DNA of 64,000 bases from Phoenix dactylifera (Eukaryota > Streptophyta > Magnoliopsida > Arecales > Arecaceae): NCBI RefSeq assembly GCF_009389715.1, contig NC_052399.1, positions 10,294,585 through 10,358,584 on the forward strand. Reading direction: 5' to 3'. A model generated the notes under the pieces. It was not told where the DNA came from. It saw only the letters and a program-made list of their open reading frames with translations, and did no database searches. Below, one piece after another: positions 47,601 through 59,029 of this stretch (position 1 is the stretch's first letter; each line of letters begins with the position of its first letter). A program made the translations under genes and the position numbers.

Positions 47601-48744
47601 GATCCGGTCCCTTCCAGTGCCAGGTTGTGGGGGGGCTGATGTCAGGGTTTGGGGTACCTCTTGCCGGTCCAGTGTCAGACTGGGAGACCTTGCCAGGGTT
47701 ATCCAGCAGGAGCATGAGTCGGGCCAGGATTACACTTGGATCTGGAGGTCCGGGCTTCACCTGAGGGCGGCACTCTTCCTTTGGAAGGTGGCATGGGATC
47801 GCCTTCCGACGAGGGCAGTGCTGAGTAGGCACGGTTGGGGGATCCCTGCGGAGTGCGGGACATGCAGCGTGGAGGAGTCGGTCGACCACGTGCTCTTCCA
47901 GTGTACGTGGGCGAGGTCGGCGTGGTTGTGGGCAGGGTTCCCGCAGGGGGTTTGGTGTGGGAGGCTTCAGTTTTTACGGATGATGCAGCAGTGGCTGGCC
48001 CGGCCGCAGATATGTCAGGAGGATATTCGAGCGACCTGCACAGCACATCAGATCTGGCTGGCGAGGAACGCCTGCACCCTTGGTGAGCGCAGGGTGTCAC
48101 CGAGGTTCGTTGCAGAGCTCGCGCGAGTACAGGCATTGGAGTTCAGCCCCTCTTCAGATAGACCTCTGACAGCTCGGGACACCTGGGGTTCCTTTCCTGC
48201 TTCGGCAGCTCCTCAGCTGGTGTTCTTCACCTGGGAGCCCCCACCCCCGAGTTTCCTCAAGGTCAACTTCGACGGATCGGTCCTGGATGGAGGTTCGCGA
48301 GGTGGTGCGGGTTTTGTGATACGGGACCCGCACTCCAGAGTGGTGGCAGCAGGTGGCTGTCAGTTGTTCGGCACATCAGTTCCCGGGGCAGAGCTACGAG
48401 CTGCCTGGGCAGGTATTCGATGTGCGAGGCAGGTACTGCAGGCTGGATCGATTGTCTTGGAGGGCGACTCGGCTACAGTCATCAGCTGGATCCGGGCGGG
48501 GCTGAGGGGTGAGGGCTTAGACCACCCCTTGGTTCGGGATATTGGGATGATGTGTGGGGTTGGGGTGGCCATCCAGGCCAAGCATGTATTCAGAAAAGCC
48601 AATGGGGCAGCTGACTGGGTGGCTGCCTTCGCGGCTCATCATTCAGGGTACACCTTTTGGTTTGGGGAGGGAGAGTTGCCACTGGCTCTCCGTGAGCTAG
48701 TGTTTTTTGATTTTATTGGGTGTATTCGTACACGTACTGTATGA
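44610..48744 (+). pseudogene. LINE ORF2 (endonuclease, RT, RNase H), four lesions
   Basis: Starts MRVLAWNCRG at 44610, overlapping ORF1. The APE-type endonuclease (44657-45295) has CFISETRLS, VVGDFNCI and ASDHCP. The reverse transcriptase (about 45930-46720) has DKAPGSDGFPP, FRPISLCTTLYK, the catalytic FADD (46678-46689) and GLRQGCPLS. A zf-RVT region (near 47650-47930) and a C-terminal RNase H (about 48260-48640, VNFDGSVLDGG, AELRAAWAGI) follow. Lesions are a frameshift near 44640-44660, a frameshift near 45290, and in-frame TAG codons at 46450-46452 and 47284-47286. It is probably inactive, although active-site motifs remain. Confidence 0.9.
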
Positions 48745-48779
48745 GAACCCGTTTTCAGCAAAAAAAAAAATAGTGAAGT

Positions 48780-49450
48780 TTCAAATTTTTGGCCAACCAG
48801 AGTTTAGTTTTAGTGATAATAGGATGTTTTCTCCACCAAAAATGGTCTCAGCCATACAAGCCAAGTGACTCCTTCAAAAAGGTAGCGAAAGAGTATTAGT
48901 CGTAGTAATGGGCACCCAGTGGAAAGTTCTCAAGCTAGAGCATATTCCTATTATGAAGAAATTTTCTAATATCTTTCCAAAAGATTTGTCGGGACTACCT
49001 TCTAATAAAGAGATTAGGTTCTCCATTGACTTGACCTCTAGCATCGGACCAATTTCTAAGGCCCTATACCATATGGCTCTAGTTGTGTTAAGGGAGCTAA
49101 AGGAACAACTGCAGGAGCTATTGGACAAAGGTTTCGTCAGGCCTAGTGTATCTCCTTCGGTTTCTCCTGTATTGTTCGTGAAAAAGAAAGATGGCAATTT
49201 CCAGCTTTATATAGATGTCCGAGAAATAAATAAAGTAATAGTGCAGAACAAATACCTTTACTGAGGATTGATCAGTTCCAAGGGGCACAAATCCTTTCAA
49301 AAATTGATCTTCGCTCCAGTTATCATCATTTATAAATAAAGGCTAAAGACATATCGAAAGCAGCTTTCAAAACTAGATATGGACACTATGAGTTCTTGGT
49401 CATGCTCTTTGAATTGACAAATGCATCTACAGCCTTTATGGACCTTATAG
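48780..49450 (+). pseudogene. Copy B part 3: gypsy reverse-transcriptase start
   Basis: Resumes exactly after the LINE target duplication. 48908-49264 is a 118-codon open piece with the pre-RT motif [13 protein letters not shown] and [19 protein letters not shown]. Stops follow, and collinearity with copy A (7640-8170) ends near 49450. RNase H and integrase of copy B are missing. Confidence 0.82.
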
Positions 49451-49459
49451 AAACTCCAT

Positions 49460-51210
49460 TAAGATTCATGGCGATATATATTTTTTTATTTAAAAAAAAT
49501 AACTTCTTGAGGATATTCGATTAATCTCTAACTAACCAGAGCTAGTTTTTTATTCAAAAATAAAACAAGAAAAGAAAGAAAGCTTTGCAATTGAATTCTA
49601 ATGCAGAGTAGGGGTCGATTCCTCAACGTGTGAGTCGACTCCTGAAGACAGAAAGTAAATGAAAACCACAAATCGAACAGCAAAGAAAAACATTTTAGAG
49701 TTATTTTAAAATAAGATTTCCAGAACGCATAAAATAAATTGCAGAAATTAAACTGAAACTTAAAACACGGATTGCATAAAAAAATAATAGATTGCATAAA
49801 AGGACAATTACAAAAGTAAAATGAAGATTAGAAGCCTAATGTTTCTTCCGTTCTGCAAAATAAAATGTAAAAAAAATAGCAATCGCGTTGTTTCTCTCCC
49901 TCGGTGGGACTCCCAAGAGAAATGACTTTCTTCCTCTCTCTTTTTTGGAAAATAGAGCTCCTCTGTTTCCTCTCTCTTTTTTTTTTTTTGAATCAGAGCT
50001 CTCCCTGCCCAGCCGAGCACCTTCCCTTTATATAGATCGCCCCCACCCCTGGAAGCCGGCGATAGATCCTATGATTTCACATGGAGAGGAAGGGGAACGG
50101 ACGCGTGATCGCTGGGAGGAATGCACGCGAACGACTGGATTGATGGGATTCGATCTCCGAAAGCTGGCCGCGGGATCGCTCACGGACGAGCTGGCCGTGC
50201 GTGAGATGGGCGGAAGAAGAGGGCGGACGCGGGATGCAGGAAGACTAGGGGAGGAGGCTAATCCGGAATGCCCATCCCGGCTGGCCGTGGGATCGCTGGG
50301 AGGGAGTTGATCACGGAAGAAGATCCGTCACGAATGATCATGCGCGGTGCCTAGAGGATCTGATCGCTGGGACACGGAGCGGACGTGGGAGGCTGGGGTG
50401 CAATCTTTGGATGCATCTCGGGATGTGGGGATTACGCTAAGAACGCCGGGATGGAGGGTGCACGTGGATGCGTTGTGAACGCGGACGGAAGAAGAGGCGG
50501 ACGCTGGGTGCTTCGTGGAAGGTTGAAGAAGAGGATGGTTGGATCACGAGGATGAGGTCGGACAGATGGATGGATCGCGGGGCCCGGGACGCGCGTGGGA
50601 TGTGCGGAAGAGATGCGGAGGAAGCTGGAACGTTGGATGCTGATCCGCGGGAGGGTGATGCAGGGCTGCTGCTGAAGTTGGAAAACCTGGGAGCGCGGGA
50701 GGAAGAAGAACAGTGGGAAAAAAAATTTGTATCGTAACACTGTTCATTTAAACAGTTTCATCACGAACACTGTTCATATGAACAGTTTCATCACGAACAC
50801 TGTTCATATGAACAGTAATTTCAGCAATGAACAGTAATTTCAGCAATGAACCATAATTTCAGCAATGAATAGTAATTTCAGCCATTGTTCATGGGATTGG
50901 ATGCTAAAAAGGTCTTTTCTTTTGTGATGAAGTGAGAGTGGTGCAAAAAGAAGGGATGCATGGTTGAAATGTGCCTGATCACAATTGATTGAGGTGAACT
51001 TCTGTCCATAACAATAGGGATGAATCGTGATGATGCAGTAGAAAGATAGGAAGTGACCTAGGTTTTAGATGGGCTTGGTCCGGAAGGACCTTCAATTACA
51101 ATAAAAAAATCAAAATAAAGAAATACATCTTTTCAAGAGTTATATGCAGGAGAACTTTAGAAAATTAGGTCCAAAAGAGTGCTAAAATGTGCACAGATGT
51201 GCACTTAACA
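49460..51210 (-). repeat. 3' LTR of a truncated Athila-like element
   Basis: The right end ...GCACTTAACA (51210) is followed by CACCCCCAAACC, complement of a polypurine tract, exactly as in the other Athila-like LTRs. A TATA box for the minus strand (TATATAAA complement) lies near 50030-50037. The left end is not clear and no target duplication was found, so the LTR is probably truncated where copy B ends. The GC-rich part 50050-50740 gives spurious open frames on both strands. Confidence 0.65.
50740..50880 (+). repeat. Palindromic CTGTTCATATGAACAG repeat block
   Basis: AACACTGTTCAT, then ATGAACAGTTTCATCACG recurs with a period near 30 bases (50739-50815); it passes into ATGAACAGTAATTTCAGCA units of 19 bases to about 50880. 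ACTGTTCATATGAACAGT is a perfect 18-base palindrome present twice, with a diverged version (TTTAAA centre) first. Confidence 0.8.
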
Positions 51211-52502
51211 CACCCCCAAACCTGAATTTTGCTGGTCCTCAAGCAATATCCTAACTCACTTTCGCAGGCATCGCGGTTGCATTTAGCAGATGCAACAAGC
51301 CGTTAAACCCCTCGGTTACCCTAGTGGACGAGTGTTGTCTCGTGAGGTTTTGCAGTGAAATTATCCACAAATTTCATCAGTCAGGGATTTCCAATGTTTA
51401 GCTCGAAATTTGAACAAGTATTATTGTATGAACCTAGAATTGTAAGGACAATAGAGACTTATTGCTATCATATTTAAACTGACTCTAACTCAAGTTCCAT
51501 TACACTCCATCTATCTGCTAATAAGTCAAGAATGTAGTGAGGTGCAAGATAGTATCATATAAATGAGTGGCTTTCACTTACTTCCAATATGATCGCTCTA
51601 ATTTTCAAGATTTTTTAGAGTTAAATGATAATGAACACCTAAGATTTAATTTTCAATCAGACTGAATGCTAAGAAAAATGACTTGTGAATATCTAGCCTT
51701 ATTAAGCTTTCTACCTAACCTATGTAGCGAGTGTTAGGCCAATGACTCCCGATCCAGATGGCTCAAGGCACTAGGTGTAAAGATACCCTAACAAGCTTAA
51801 TAACTCAAGTCAATTAGGCTCCAAGGCTGAATTAGTCACTCAGAGTTTAATCTTAGTCATTCTCACCTTTTTACGCGAACACTCACTACTTGTCAGGCAA
51901 GAGACCCGGTTACTCAGTGAGAAGACTTAAAATAAACTCATTTTATTAATATATATATATATATTAAGGTGTTTATCACATACATAACTTTAAATTATCT
52001 AGAAGATTAAAAGTCTTCATATTAGTTGCAAGTTTACATACCCCACTATTCATGTGCTTACATGTAGGTGCTAAATCATCTTCTATCATGTTAGCAGGAG
52101 ACAGGTGGGACGAAAACTCAAACTCGAACTGCTATCATATTCCTTAAGTCAAAGCAATTCCTAGTTTATACAGCTAAAAAGATTAGAATTTGAGTTAAAA
52201 ATTTAAAATCCTCCATTTTCTCTCTTTATTTTAATTTTTTTCTTTCTTTTTTTAAATAGACAGAAAAATCAAAAATATTCTCACCCCCATACCTAAATTC
52301 AACATTATCCTCAATGTTGAGAAAATTAAAATAGTAATAGGGCAGAGGAGACAATACCTGATATTGGACCTTGATATGGCTGGATAAATTGAAGATTAGG
52401 AAAAATACCCCCAAACCTGCATGTTAGTAATTTTAATCTTTACATTTTTGGGTTGCCTTCCAAGAGCGCTAAGTTTTATGTCTTCAGCCAGACAATTCTA
52501 AT
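51211..52502 (-). other. 3' UTR of the truncated Athila-like element
   Basis: Includes the conserved module (51250-51350), the GTAGCGAGTGTTAGGCCAATGACTCCC block (51723-51750) and a post-pol TTGGGTTGCCTTCCAAGAGCGCTAAG segment (about 52449-52475). A (TA)n tract is at 51952-51965. No protein-coding gene is seen. Confidence 0.65.
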
Positions 52503-55500
52503 TCACTTATAATAGACAGGGTGGGTGAGAAGTGTCTCCTCGACTTTTGGACTAAGATACTCAAGGTATGATTTTAAACGATGTCTATTGACTTGAAAAG
52601 ACCCACCATCCTTGGTATTGCATATTACTACCGCACCATATGGATGCACTTTCTTTATCATGTATGGGCTAGTCCAGCGAGATTTTAGTTTTCCAGGGAA
52701 TAGATGTAATCGAGAATCATATAAAAGAACTTTTTGTCCTTGGTGAAACTCCTTACGAGCGATCATTTTATCATGCATGACCTTCATGCGATCCTTGTAC
52801 TTCTTAACACACTCGTAAGCATCAATCCTAATTTTCTCAAGCTCATCAAGCTGAAGCTTTCTATGCTCTCCCACCTTGTCGAGATCGAAAATTAGGCGTT
52901 TGATTGCCCAATAGGCCTTGTGCTCTAACTCGACAGGTAAATGGCAAGCCTTGCCATAGACAATCTTATATGGAGACATTCCAATTGGTGTTTTGTAGAC
53001 CGTACGATATGCCCACAATGCATCCGTTAACCTAAGGGACCAATCCTTTCGAGATAGATTGATAGTTTTCTCAAGGATGGATTTGATTTCCCTATTGGAA
53101 ATCTCAACTTGTGATGCAAAAATAAAATTGTTCTCCCAAGTGCAGGAGAATCGCACAAGTAGTAAATTCTCGGAAGTCCGAGGTCGAATCCTCAGGGAAC
53201 GAAATATATATGAGATTATTTAGTATAATTTCAGATTAATCAATTCAATAAATTTGTGGATTAAAATGATGTTTTGATTTTCAGAAATTAAATGCAAAGA
53301 ATAATAAACAAAATTCAATGAAATAAAGATGGTAGGGATCTGGAATCCCCCTTGATGATATTGCATCTAAGGAATAAACTCTATGGTTCTTGATTAAAGA
53401 TTAAATGTAGGATAGATCTAATCATGGTATATGTTTCATGAACATATGAACTCAATTTCTAAGCATTCGTCGTGCTTTCTACGTCTACGACGAATCAAAT
53501 ACTAAAGTAATCCATATATCAATAATCATAATCCATTAAAGAGCTATCTACGAAATAACTATGCATGGATCAAAAACATATCAGTAAATATAATTCATTC
53601 AAGGCAAAAGTTTAGAGTTTACTTCAAAGAGCAATACATCAAAAGTTCCTCCATCTCCCTCCCTAAGAAATCAGCCACTCATTTTAAAAATGAGTCCCCC
53701 TTTCATTCTCCCCTTTTCCTTTCTTTCTTTTCTTTTCGGAAACAGGAGAGGCCCTGTTTCCCTTTCTTTTTTTTTCCTTTTGACAGAGGGCCTCCTCTGT
53801 TTTTACCGAATGAAATCCTCCTTCTTCCCCAGCTGAGAGAGCCTCATATAGCTCGTGAGAACCCTCCAGCTTGCACGGGAATAGGCGCGGACGGCTGGGA
53901 TTTGGAAGGGGATGCGAGAGATTCGCACGCGGTGGAGACACGTCGGCTGTGGATGCGGGAGAATCGGACGCGGAAACCTGACTGGGACCCGGATGATTGC
54001 GAATTCGGGAGGCTGCTGGGATGTGCTGTGATCGTAGATGCTAGGGATCGGTTAGGATGCGTGGAAGCTGAACCGTGGATGGCTGGGAAGCTCTAGGATG
54101 CAGGCGCGGAAGCTTGAACGCGGACGGATGCGGATGAGATGCTTCATGGGATGCTAAACGGCTGGCTTGATCGTTGGAACTGGGACGCGTGGACTGTGAG
54201 GAAGACGGAAGCCGCGGACGTGAGGAGATGCTGAGATACGGGATGCTGGGAACTCGGCTGAACATGTGGACTCGGAATGGATTGGGAGAAGCTGGATCGT
54301 TGGAGATCTGAGAGGAGCTGGAGCGTGGAAACATTGCGGGAGGAGCGGACTTGGATGGAAGTTGGGAGCAGGGCTTTGGAATCGTGTGACGGGCTCGGCT
54401 GAAGATGCTTGCAGATGGAACTGGAACGCAGACACTGATATCACAAGCGGAGAAGACGGAAACGATGCCTTGGGGTCGCGAATCCGGAAGCAGTGGATGC
54501 GGGAAGGCTTCACGGACGGCTGGGCTTTGCTCGTGTGGACGCTGGCGATGTCGTGATGCTGCGAGGAAGACGGAAGCCGAGATCTCGGGGGTTGCACGAA
54601 CGCGGGATGATGGGGTGGTCGTTCGAAGTATGCATCCCGGCTGGCCGCGGGATCTCCGGACGCGTGAAGGAAGCTGAGAATCGGGATGAGGGGTCGCACG
54701 CTGGGATTTGGATGATGCGTTGGAAGGTTACACGGACACGGGGTGCTGGATGCTTCGTGGATGCACGAGAGAAACACTTGATCGCAGGTTCCAAGAGTTG
54801 GGAGAAAGGCTGATCGCGGCATGATTTGATCACGGATCCTGAGACGCGGACGGGTCTTGAGAGGGCTGATGTGGCTCACGGACACGTCAAGGATGCTGAA
54901 GTGCTTATGAACGGCTGAATCTAGGCTCTGCTCTGTAGCTGGGAAGAGATGAATTTATATAATGATAAAAATTATAATAAGTGCTAAGGATAAAATATTT
55001 AATCATGTAAATGTTAACACCTATTATTTATCATTATTTTGCTAGCATTAGGCTAAGTTAATTGGTACTTAGATCGCACTTTTGTGCTCTCATCAACTTG
55101 TCCTCTCGTTTATGGATAATACGATGTACCAACCTTATGAGTGATGTTGTACTTCCTAGCAAGGGTTTCAAAAATTCTATTGCAAAAATATTTTCCCCCA
55201 TCACTAATGATAGCATGAGGGGTGCCAAAACGAGCGAAAACAGACTCCTTAAGAAACATAATCACCAATTTGTGATCATTGGTCTGACACGCGACAGCCT
55301 CAATCAACTTGGACACATATTCAACAGCAAGGAGTATGTACTGGTGCCCAAACGACATAGAAAAGGGATCCATAAAATCAATACCCCAAACATCAAAGAT
55401 TTCTATAATTAAGATCAGGTTCAGGGGCATCTCAATTTTTTTGGAAATTTTTTTTTAGTCTTTGACATTGGTCACATGTTTTACAATACTCGTGTGAGTC

Positions 55501-55862
55501 ATGAAATAGTGTAGGCCAATAGAATCCACACTGCAAAACCTTTGCAGCCGTCTTTTTACCACTGAAATGACCACCACAAGCATGGTCATGACAAAAGAAA
55601 AGAAATTTCCTTTATTCGTATTCAGGGATGCACTGTCGGATGATTTGATCAGGGCAGTATCTGAATAAGTATGGTTCATCACAAAAATACCTCTTCACAT
55701 GAGCTAGGAAGCAAAATTGCTCTTGCTTGATCCAAGAGTTGGGCATTCGTTCAGTAACGAGGTAGTTGACTATGTCAGCATACCATGGAACATTAGTATG
55801 GAAAATCATCATTAGTTGTTCATCAGGAATCGTTTTGGATACAGGTAAGGATTCTGCAGATG
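52503..55862 (-). pseudogene. Athila-like integrase, split by a solo LTR
   Basis: The integrase runs right to left. The N-terminal zinc-binding region (about 55860-55455) has PWYADIVNYLV, HACGGHFSGKKTAAKVLQ and CKTCDQC. The core start (55430-55110) has GIDFMDPF and [11 protein letters not shown]. After the solo LTR (53112-55095) the core continues from 53111 with [10 protein letters not shown] and [16 protein letters not shown], then the C-terminal tail ([28 protein letters not shown]) to 52506. There is a stop in the linker near 55612 and another near 55410. RT and RNase H are not present: a Tat-like LTR abuts at about 55861. Family role is insertion of element cDNA into chromosomes. Confidence 0.9.
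53112..55095 (-). mobile_element. Solo LTR, Athila-like outer family (TSD ACTTG)
   Basis: 1984 bp beginning TGATGCAAAAATAAAATTG and ending GTGCTCTCATCA, the same family as 22026-23817. ACTTG flanks both sides (53107-53111, 55096-55100). The ends match the younger LTRs closely, while the GC-rich middle is diverged and longer. Internal DNA was lost by LTR-LTR recombination. It interrupts integrase codons without loss of target bases. Open frames inside (for example 54154-54885) are spurious. Confidence 0.93.
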
Positions 55863-56764
55863 ACTCAATAAGTCGGTGGCCGGGGTTCCCGGCGCCGGCC
55901 CTCCGATGCTTAAGTCAGAAGGGGAGAAGTAAGAGGGAGAAAAGGAGGAGGATGTTTCTTTTCCGGATTTCGGTCCAACCCCCTCCCCCCATGGAGGGGT
56001 TCCCCTTTATAGAGGGATATTGTATTACCTGGGAGGTGACGGGGCAGATTGTCCTCTTTGTGATAATTGAGCATGATCATGTGCATTAATGGCGTCGTGG
56101 GAAATGAGACCGGATCAGACCGGAGTCAGTGAACTGTCGTGGTTGATCGGACCTAGTGGAGTGGTTCAACCGCCCGCTGTGGAGGGCCTGGGGTCCGTAG
56201 ATAACAAGCGCATTGATTGTTGAGTGAACCGGTGATCGGAGAAGGTCATACGCTTTGATGGTCGAGTGATCCGGAGATCATCTTGAGTCGTGCTCATTAA
56301 TGGTTGAGTGCACTGGAGGCCTGCAGAGGCCATGCGCATTAATGGTCTGGCGGTAGCCTGATATGGCGAGATTTGAGTGTCTGGAGTTAGGCTCCCGAAA
56401 GGTGTCAGGCCGAGGCCGAGCACTAGGGTGGGATGCTTCAGAACCTGGCATCCGACCGGGCACTGAGCGGGGCTGGCTGCCCCAAGTCGGGCGCTTGCGG
56501 CCCGGGTGTTGCCTGGTCGGTGCCTTCTGGTCGGGCGCCGGGCCGAGCTCGTTGCCTTAAGTCGGGCGCCTACGGCCCGGGTGTTGCTTGGTCGGCGCCC
56601 TCCGGTCGGGCTTCGGGCCGAGCTGGCTGCCTTAAGTCGGGCGCCTGCGGCCCGGGCGCTGCTTGGCCGGTGCCCTCCGGTCGGGCGCCTGGCCGAGGTG
56701 GCTGCCTTACATCAGGCGCCCCTTGAAATAGTATCTTCCGGATGATTTGAGTTTTTCCCCAACA
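55861..56764 (-). repeat. 3' LTR of Tat-like element 1
   Basis: Right end ...TTTTTCCCCAACA followed by CTACCCCCCGACTT, complement of a polypurine tract. The left boundary is inferred where integrase homology ends and TGACTCAATAAG begins. A minus-strand TATA-like box (complement of TTTATAGAGGG) lies near 56010-56020. GGCCCTCCGATG-TTAAGTCAG near the left end has a counterpart in LTR 2 (59091-59110). The U3 part holds a 75-bp minisatellite. Confidence 0.6.
56460..56725 (+). repeat. 75-bp minisatellite in Tat-like LTR 1
   Basis: AAGTCGGGCGC-T-CGGCCCGGG units begin at 56484, 56559 and 56634, with a degraded fourth at 56709, each 75 bases apart. Units are about 75% GC. Because 75 is a multiple of three, all three frames stay periodic, which produces a spurious 97-codon frame. 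Confidence 0.9.
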
Positions 56765-57329
56765 CTACCCCCCGACTTCCTAGTTCGAGCCGCTTGCGGG
56801 CTCGGACGCGGAAAGTAGTTCATTTAATGCCGCATTGGTAGGGACTGAGTTTTCGAATTTTGGTGACGTTTTGCACGTTTCAAGGTGATATTAATAAGGG
56901 GATATGGGGCGACGCCTTTTCGCCCTTCGAAACGGCCTCGTGTCGCGGGATCATGATGTGGCTTCGCGATCCGATGTGACGCCGCCTTGATTCGACATTC
57001 AAGGCGTCGATTCGAACTGGATATGCCCGTATGGCTCCCGGGATCGGCACGTGGCACGATCTAAACGGAACGTGGGATCCTGTTTCGCCGATCTGGGCTG
57101 TTGAAAAGGTTTATACAAGACCTCAACTTGGCCCTGAGGGTTTCTATTTGGCGACCTTTGCTGCTTATCCTCCAACTATCCCCTTCCCCGTTCGTCCGGC
57201 GGCCTCCCGGGACCTTCACTCCAGTTTCTCTTCATTTCTGGCGGTGATCTTGATAGGTGCTCTTTCGTCTGCTCGGGAGGCCCTTGTTCTCGTTCGTTTC
57301 CTTCTCCCTCCCCCTTTTTTTTTGTTAGG

Positions 57330-57697
57330 ATGGGTCGTGGTCCCGATGAGGTTGGGTCCGCCATTAGTGTCAAGGAGATGGAAATGGCTGAGGAGTGGTT
57401 CTTCCCTCAGTACGGGTTCCGCTTGGAACCCGCGGGGTCGAGGGATCGGGTGACCAGGCCCCCTCCGGGCCGGATCGGAGTGTACACAAAATCACTCTGG
57501 GTCGGCCTGCGATTCCCTCTTCACGGGTTTGTGAACGAGTTGCTGGCGACATATCAGATCGTCCCGGCGCAACTTGTTCTGAATGCGTGGAGAACTATAG
57601 TCGGTTTTTTATCCTTGTGCCTTTTGCACGGGATGCCGACCTCCGTCAACGTTTTTTGGTGGTACTTCTTATTGAAGTCCAACCCGGGTGACGGGAT
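57330..57697 (+). pseudogene. Antisense ORF of Tat-like element 1 (gypsy-type transposon domain), truncated
   Basis: 122 codons from ATG 57330 contain VTRPPPGRIGVY, GLRFPLHGFVNELLATYQ and PAQLVLNAWRTIVGF, the pattern of Pfam 'putative gypsy type transposon' (Transposase_28) proteins. It aligns by eye with the first exon of the gene at 60298. It is cut at 57697 by an inserted LTR fragment. It runs opposite to the element's own direction, downstream of the 3' LTR on the plus strand. TTTATAC at 57110 could be its TATA box. TTGTTAG just before the ATG looks like a splice acceptor, so a 5' UTR intron is likely. Confidence 0.75.
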
Positions 57698-59025
57698 GAG
57701 AGCACAAAAGTGCAATCATCGTACCACCATAATTAGTATTATAGTTAATTTTTAATAATAAAATTAATTAATTGACATTGTATTTGTGTTTGAGTGCAAG
57801 GAGTCCAAAAGACCCAATAACATTGGGTTTGAGTCCAATGCGCGGCAGCCCAAGCTCAATTCAAGTCCAGCCAGTCCATGCGATCACGAGAGACCCCAGC
57901 TCATTCCATGATCCAGCCTCCCACACCCGGACTGCAAGTATGATGCAAGCCGTAATCCAGCCGCATCCGTCTCCTCCTAGCATCCCACGAAGCTCGCGCC
58001 CGTCCGAGTCCGCCTCTCCCCGCATTCAGCGCATCCAGATCAGCTCCCTCCCGGCTTCTTCCGCTCCTCCCAACGGTTCACAACAGCATTTCTTCCTCCG
58101 TTTCTGCAGCTCCTCCCTCCTTCCGTGTCCAAGATCCCGTGATGCATGCAGAGATCCAGCCCGTCCCAGCCGTTTCGTGCATTCATCCCTCACAAAAATC
58201 ATGCGTCTGCAGCTCCTCCCTCTTCCGTGTGGACCCGGACGACCGTCCCCTCCAGTGATCCCGCGATGCATCGTCAAGGAACCGCAGCCAATCTTCCATT
58301 CCCGATTTTAATCCATGATCCCAGCACCAAGCCGTCCACATCTCCAGCCTCCGACGCCGCGTCCGTGATCCACGCCTCCTCCCAGGCGCCCGTTCGAATG
58401 CAGTCCAGCCGTTCGTCCGCCTCCCAGCTTCTCCAAGAGATCCCGCGGCCAGTCAACCTCCCAGCAGTCCCACGGCGCCATCCACGGATCCAAGCCGTAA
58501 CCGCCTCCTCCAAGTGATCCTGCATCCGTCCATCTTCCACGGCATCCTCCCATCGATCTCGGATCGCCTTCCATTCCATGTGCGATCTCGGATGATCGCC
58601 TCCTCCTCCAGCAACCGTCCCGTGATCCAGCCTCCTCCGCCTATGCTTCCGCCGTGATGCAGCCGAGATCCCGCCCACGGTCGCAGACCGCGCCCTCCTC
58701 CTCTTCCGGAATCCCAGCGGCCATGATCCCTCGCCCGTTTCTCTTCCTCCAGGCTCGGGCGATCTATAAATAGGGGAGTTCTCGGCAGGAGGAAGAGAGC
58801 TCGGAGTGGTGGTGTCCGGCGGGTCCAAGGAAACAGGGGAGCTCTTTTGAGAAGAAGAAGAAGAAAAAAAAGAAAGAGAAATGCTCTGTTTTGGTTTGAA
58901 AGAAAGAATAAAAAAAAATAGAGGAGGGGAGAACGAGGAGTTTTCTAATTTCTTTTTGTTGCTGGAGGTCCAAACCGAGAACGATTGGCACAGCGGTGTG
59001 AACAGGGTTCCCTTTGAATTGCTTT
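57698..59025 (+). repeat. Truncated LTR of an Athila-like relative
   Basis: Begins TGAGAGCACAAAAGTGC, the reverse complement of the GCACTTTTGTGCTCTCA end of the outer Athila-like LTRs. The following AT-rich then GC-rich composition also matches. A TATA box (TATAAATA) lies at about 58765-58772. The far end is not recognised and no target duplication was found, so it is truncated near Tat-like LTR 2. The 179- and 277-codon open frames here have no known domain. Confidence 0.6.
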
Positions 59026-59029
59026 GGTA

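Larger units (their letters stand above)
42074..48764 (+). mobile_element. Nearly full-length plant LINE (L1-type) with RNase H
   Basis: A 15-bp target duplication AAAAAATAGTGAAGT lies at 42059-42073 and 48765-48779; the last bases before it are an A-rich tail (from 48760). The element is about 6.7 kb with a 225-bp 5' UTR, ORF1 and ORF2 in standard order, and is much more GC-rich than its surroundings. It splits copy B between protease and RT. Decay is limited to a few lesions in ORF2, so insertion is fairly young. Confidence 0.93.

Noticed and set aside
54154..54885. 243-codon minus-strand frame
   Set aside because: It lies inside the solo LTR and resembles the spurious frames of the other family LTRs.
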